In this document: positions 58,197-60,644 of the stretch, piece by piece
Layout of the letters: each line of letters opens with the position of its first letter
Position numbering within the stretch: the stretch's first letter is position 1
NCBI GenBank assembly: GCA_963589785.1
Contig: CAVAMJ010000014.1
Span: 1-60,644, forward strand
Source: SIG603 sp963589785
GTDB lineage: Bacteria > Bacillota > Clostridia > Oscillospirales > Acutalibacteraceae
Length of the DNA stretch: 60,644 bases
Direction: 5' to 3'
Translations under genes and position numbers: made by a program
Notes under the pieces: model-generated
Seen by the model: the letters and a program-made list of their open reading frames with translations, nothing else
The model's database searches: none
Told to the model about the DNA's origin: nothing

Positions 58197-58693
58197 TCTT
58201 CTGTTTTCAGGGGTTGCAGGCTTGCCATGTCCTGCTTCTGGCTGTCCACGCAGCCGATGCCGTTGTAGTAGATTTTCACGGTCTGAGGCGCGTGTTTAGA
58301 CCACTTTACCTCTTTTTCATGTACCACGATCTTCTCGATAAGCAGCCGCAGAAGTTCCGGCATCAGCTCCGTGATGTCCGTATACCGCTTCGCTTTGTCG
58401 AGGAAACCCTCCGTTCCGTTTACCTTTTCCCGCAGGCGCTGAATATCCGTCTCCTTCTGTGGGATACCTGCGGTGATCCGGTTCTGTTCCTCCGTGTAGC
58501 TGACTGAGAGCATCTGCTGGAATGCCGGCCTTTGAAAGTTTCCGCCAGAAAAACCGTCATCCTGGCTGAGACGGCAGTACAGGGCGTTTTTCTGTTTCTG
58601 TGCATCCCCCCTCACTATCCCTCCCCAAAAACAGCCAAGTGAATAACCAGAAATTGAAAATTTGCAAAAAATCGATGGTGCAGGGTGTTTCAT
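58178..58693 (-). pseudogene. Internally deleted large serine recombinase
   Basis: The 171-codon frame keeps only pieces of a Tn4451/TnpX-type large serine recombinase. Residues 31-47 are its N-terminus (KQKNALYCRLSQDDG, with the catalytic Ser in YCRLS). Residues 48-62 jump to FSGGNFQRPAFQQML, normally 40 or more residues further on. From residue 63 it jumps again to the C-terminal segment (TEEQNRITAGIPQKETDIQR, LLIEKIVVHEKEVKWSKHAP) of about 85 residues. Most of the resolvase fold, the DNA-binding recombinase domain and the zinc ribbon are missing, yet the frame is kept. Residues 1-30 match nothing. It cannot be an active recombinase. Confidence 0.8.
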
Positions 58694-58711
58694 TGCCCCC
58701 CTGTCACTGAA

Positions 58712-58740
58712 GATGAGGGTGTCTGTCAGACACCCTCATC
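58712..58740. repeat. 29-bp perfect palindrome
   Basis: GATGAGGGTGTCTG (58712-58725) and CAGACACCCTCATC (58727-58740) are perfect complements around a single T. The near-zero loop suggests a protein-binding or DNA-cruciform site rather than an RNA terminator; no T-run follows. Confidence 0.8.
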
Positions 58741-58857
58741 GCAGAAAATCCGTGTAGAAAAATTAGCGAACAGCATTTTCTCTGTGCTGACAGGGCTTAC
58801 GGCCGCTCTGGGTGGTGTCCCTGATTTGTGCATTGTAGAAAATAATGGGATAAAGTA

Positions 58858-58881
58858 AGGTTCGGCAATATTGCCGAACCT
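58858..58881. repeat. 24-bp perfect palindrome
   Basis: AGGTTCGGCAATATTGCCGAACCT is fully self-complementary. A related but imperfect copy, CGGCAATTAGGCCG, follows at 58902-58915. Such sites occur in control or transfer-origin regions of conjugative elements; role inferred. Confidence 0.8.
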
Positions 58882-58929
58882 GATTTCGCGTATTCACATT
58901 CCGGCAATTAGGCCGAAAATTTTCCGCCC

Positions 58930-59020
58930 ACAGGCGGCATTGGGGACTGGGGCGAGCCCCAGCAAGCGCGTTTGTCATACAAATGCTATGCTTGCGCCCA
59001 CGCCACCTATGGCGGCGAGG
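58930..59020. repeat. Cluster of GC-rich hairpins (possible transfer origin)
   Basis: CTGGGGC-GA-GCCCCAG (58947-58962) touches a second dyad, GCAAGC/GCTTGC (58962-58967, 58990-58995), which encloses TTTGT-CAT-ACAAA (58971-58983). CGCC/GGCG and CCGCC/GGCGG hairpins flank them. No reading frame explains the stretch. The density of stems beside mobile-element remnants suggests an oriT-like or replication-control region; this is inference. Confidence 0.5.
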
Positions 59021-59190
59021 TCCCCTGACCGCCGGTTCGTACCGTTTATCAAAGCTCTGTTCAAAGCACAGAAAGAATCCGAAAATACTTGAACTGATTG
59101 CTCCGCCAGAGTTTACATCACCGCCAACATGCTGAGGGAAGGATGAGCCTGCGGTCAGTGACAGCCTTACAATGAGCTCATTGTGAACGA

Positions 59191-59352
59191 TTGAAGGCCG
59201 CTGGAAAGAAATTTCTGTATCACATCGCAAAGATTGCGGAAACACAGGAGTATTTGAAAAAGCACACCGGGGAGTGGAATCCGAATAATGGCCCGAAGAC
59301 GGCAAGGATGAATATGGATATTCGTGGCATTGATGCGAACTTTAGCCGATAG
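59191..59352 (+). pseudogene. Unidentified 3' gene fragment
   Basis: An open stretch of 53 codons reads LKAAGKKFLYHIAKIAETQ and continues YLKKHTGEWNPNNGPKTARM up to a TAG at 59350-59352. Its composition looks protein-coding (Lys/Glu-rich helices). The sequence before it is broken by stop codons, so it is probably the end of a decayed element gene. I do not recognise the family. Confidence 0.35.
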
Positions 59353-59417
59353 TATACAGATGCCTTTGCAAACAGCCTGCACCCAACTTTGAAGACAGAT
59401 TTTGTTCTTGTTTTCAG

Positions 59418-59622
59418 TCATCTCCGTACTTCTGTCGGTATTTCTCGCTGCCCAGCATGGGATTGCGGCGGTAATATTCCAGTGACGCAGCCGCCTCTTG
59501 ATTTCCTCCGGGGTGTAGACATTGACCACCCCCGCTACACCGGTGTTTGCAAAAGCGGAAACAGGAAGCAGGTTCAGCGCCATGACGCAAAATAGTAATC
59601 CTGTCAACAATCGTTTCTTCAA
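59418..59622 (-). pseudogene. Frameshifted small exported protein of a mobile element
   Basis: A TTG start with AAAGGA ahead opens MKKRLLTGLLFCVMALNLLP, a clear signal peptide ending VSAFA. The frame continues VVNVYTPEEIKRRLRHW. At about residue 50 the plausible coding frame shifts by one: the neighbouring frame reads SLEYYRRNPMLGSEKYRQKY and ends GDD at a TGA (59418-59420), while the original frame runs on into unrelated antisense sequence to 59167. Small exported proteins of this look are common in Firmicute conjugative elements (inference). Confidence 0.55.
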
Positions 59623-59634
59623 GAGGTTCCTTTC

Positions 59635-60582
59635 TTAAAAGCAGTAAAATTCCGTCTGGTCGCTGTCGGAACGATAAACGGAGACATAGCTGCCGTCGGC
59701 GCTGGCGTAGGCAAACACACCAGAGGCATCCGCCCCCGGCAGGCGGATCAGTTCGCTACCGTCCTTGCTGTGGATCACCGCGTCGCCGTCCTCGTCCGTG
59801 ACGTTCAGCACTAGTTTTCGGCCCTCCACATAGCCGCCGCCCAGTTCTTCCACGATGGACTCTATGGCGGGGCGCACCAACGTGGAATAGGGATCCTCCT
59901 CATTCTGGGTCCAGGTCATGACCTCCCGCTCCTCTCGGAGCTGGCCGTCCAAACCGTAGATCTGGGCGTAGAGGGTGTAGGTCTGGGGCTCGTCCATCAT
60001 AAAGTAAACGGCATAAGCGCTGACCTCATTGCCACCCGCGTCCTTCCAGACGAAGCGGATCAGCCCCTGACCGCAGAGAACCACCGGGGCGCCTTCCTCC
60101 CCTTCGATCACCTGGCCCGTGGCGGGGCAGACGGCGTAGTGCCGGGCGCCGTAGCCCTTGGCCATCAAAGACGAGACGAACCAGCCGTTCTGGACGCTGC
60201 CGTCCAGGATCTCCATGTCGTAGTCCATGGTGAATACCAGTTCGCCGCTGGTTTCAGCGGGGGTGCCGGTGGCTTCCACACCGGGACCTGTGGGCTGGAT
60301 GTCCGAGGACACGGTCTCGCTGCCGCCCACCGTCTCCTCCGGCTGGGCAGACTCCTCAATCTGGGGGGCATCGTCCTGGGTGGCTTCCACGCCGGGGCCT
60401 ACGGGCCGGATGTCCGAGGCCATGGTCTCGCTGCCGCCCACCGTTTCCTCCGGCTGGGCAGACTCTTCAATCTGGGGGGCGTCGTCCTGGGTGACGTCCT
60501 CCGCCGGGGCGCTTTTGCCGCAGGCAGTCAGGCTCAGGGCCAGCACCAGCAGCAGGATCCATAGCATCATTTTGCGTTTCAT
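59635..60582 (-). CDS. Putative lipoprotein with a 37-residue tandem duplication
   Basis: The 315-residue protein has a lipoprotein signal (MKRKMMLWILLLVLALSLTAC, lipobox LTAC with the modified Cys at residue 21, so outside anchored in the membrane). Residues 31-67 and 68-104 are near-identical 37-residue repeats (TQDDAPQIEESAQPEETVGG at the start of each), acidic and probably unstructured. The C-terminal 200 residues form a single domain with strands such as FVWKDAGGNEVSAYAVYFMM and end EFYCF. I do not recognise the family. Base composition is clearly GC-richer than the rest of the window, and CTG/GCC-type codons dominate, which points to a different origin. AGGAGGAAGAAAT precedes the ATG. 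Confidence 0.75.
   Translation of the reverse strand: MKRKMMLWILLLVLALSLTACGKSAPAEDVTQDDAPQIEESAQPEETVGGSETMASDIRPVGPGVEATQDDAPQIEESAQPEETVGGSETVSSDIQPTGPGVEATGTPAETSGELVFTMDYDMEILDGSVQNGWFVSSLMAKGYGARHYAVCPATGQVIEGEEGAPVVLCGQGLIRFVWKDAGGNEVSAYAVYFMMDEPQTYTLYAQIYGLDGQLREEREVMTWTQNEEDPYSTLVRPAIESIVEELGGGYVEGRKLVLNVTDEDGDAVIHSKDGSELIRLPGADASGVFAYASADGSYVSVYRSDSDQTEFYCF
60271..60492. repeat. Tandem duplication, two copies of 111 bp
   Basis: Copies at 60382-60492 and 60271-60381 encode the two acidic linkers of the lipoprotein. They differ at only a few bases, so the duplication is recent or kept alike by recombination. Copy number could vary between strains. Confidence 0.85.
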
Positions 60583-60610
60583 ATTTCTTCCTCCTGTTAC
60601 AGTATATTTG

Positions 60611-60644
60611 CCTCGGAAAAGTGGCAGCCAGCTACGAGCCGAGG
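60611..60644. repeat. Inverted repeat at the right end of the window
   Basis: CCTCGG (60611-60616) and CCGAGG (60639-60644) are complementary, with TGGC/GCCA pairing possible between. It lies upstream of the lipoprotein gene and is cut by the window edge, so its extent is unknown. Confidence 0.4.

Noticed and set aside
58763..59305. Minus-strand open frame of 180 codons across the palindrome cluster
   Set aside because: Its translation is rich in Arg, Ser, Pro and Cys with no domain-like pattern, it spans several perfect palindromes, and no ribosome site precedes it. It looks like a chance open frame.
60139..60564. Plus-strand frame of 141 codons opposite the lipoprotein gene
   Set aside because: GC-rich DNA gives long open frames on both strands; the minus-strand frame has the lipobox and ribosome site, the plus-strand one has only repeats mirrored from the tandem duplication.
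1..60644. tRNA, rRNA, CRISPR arrays, complete insertion sequences
   Set aside because: None found by eye: no cloverleaf ending in GGTTCGA-type loops, no conserved rRNA blocks, no regularly spaced repeats, and no intact transposase frame.

Overview
The window looks like chromosomal DNA of an anaerobic, low-to-moderate GC Firmicute of the class Clostridia, most likely a gut Ruminococcaceae/Oscillospiraceae-type organism. This is inferred from the 2[4Fe-4S] clostridial ferredoxin, T-box control of a cysE-cysS operon, the arginine operon using bifunctional ArgJ, an ecfA1-ecfA2-ecfT-truA block, DUF3842, DUF1015 and DUF5711 proteins, ClpE, and strong AGGAGG-type ribosome binding sites. No rRNA, tRNA or CRISPR array was seen.

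Layout. 1-1885: a 2-hydroxycarboxylate (citrate/malate-type) transporter and small gene-start remnants that end at the 3' edge of argD. 1882-9067: a minus-strand arginine operon argG-argH-argC-argJ-argB-argD behind one sigma-A-like promoter with an upstream ARG box. 9342-14065: an FGGY sugar kinase, divergent from lepA-hemW. 14376-17708: ferredoxin, then a translationally overlapping set (rhodanese-TtcA fusion, a 59-residue membrane peptide, a TrmN6-like methylase, rsmI). 18031-20918: DUF3842, then a cysteine T-box leader with cysE and cysS. 21129-21541: an isolated transcription unit with only two tiny ORFs. 21636-26583: dusB-polA-rlmA-nitroreductase. 26767-31362: LMW phosphatase, rimI, tsaD and a large ten-SH3b L,D-transpeptidase-like wall protein. 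31588-35229: a heterodimeric ABC exporter. 35296-37883: lrgAB with a candidate cre site, and DUF1015. 38132-43067: a Gld-type ABC system (ATPase, permease, GldG-like, DUF4340). 43178-44413: ridA and an SGNH hydrolase. 44660-54088: one long plus-strand series ruvC-ruvA-ruvB, an rRNA methylase, ecfA1-ecfA2-ecfT, truA, DUF5711, cvpA, pgsA. 54199-58090: clpE and an L-fucose/L-arabinose-type isomerase.

58091-60644 is different. It holds debris of an integrative element (an internally deleted large serine recombinase, a dense cluster of perfect palindromes, a frameshifted exported peptide) followed by a visibly GC-richer lipoprotein gene with a 111-bp tandem duplication. The left edge (1-1885) also looks like inserted or rearranged DNA.

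How the genes fit together: most of the window is housekeeping (arginine and cysteine supply, translation and tRNA/rRNA modification, DNA repair, vitamin uptake energising module, phospholipid synthesis, envelope). No complete undescribed system can be shown from sequence alone. The best leads are the rhodanese-TtcA/small-peptide operon, the two-tiny-ORF transcript at 21.2-21.5 kb, the wall protein with SLGC in place of SHGC, and the palindrome-rich mobile-element remnant.
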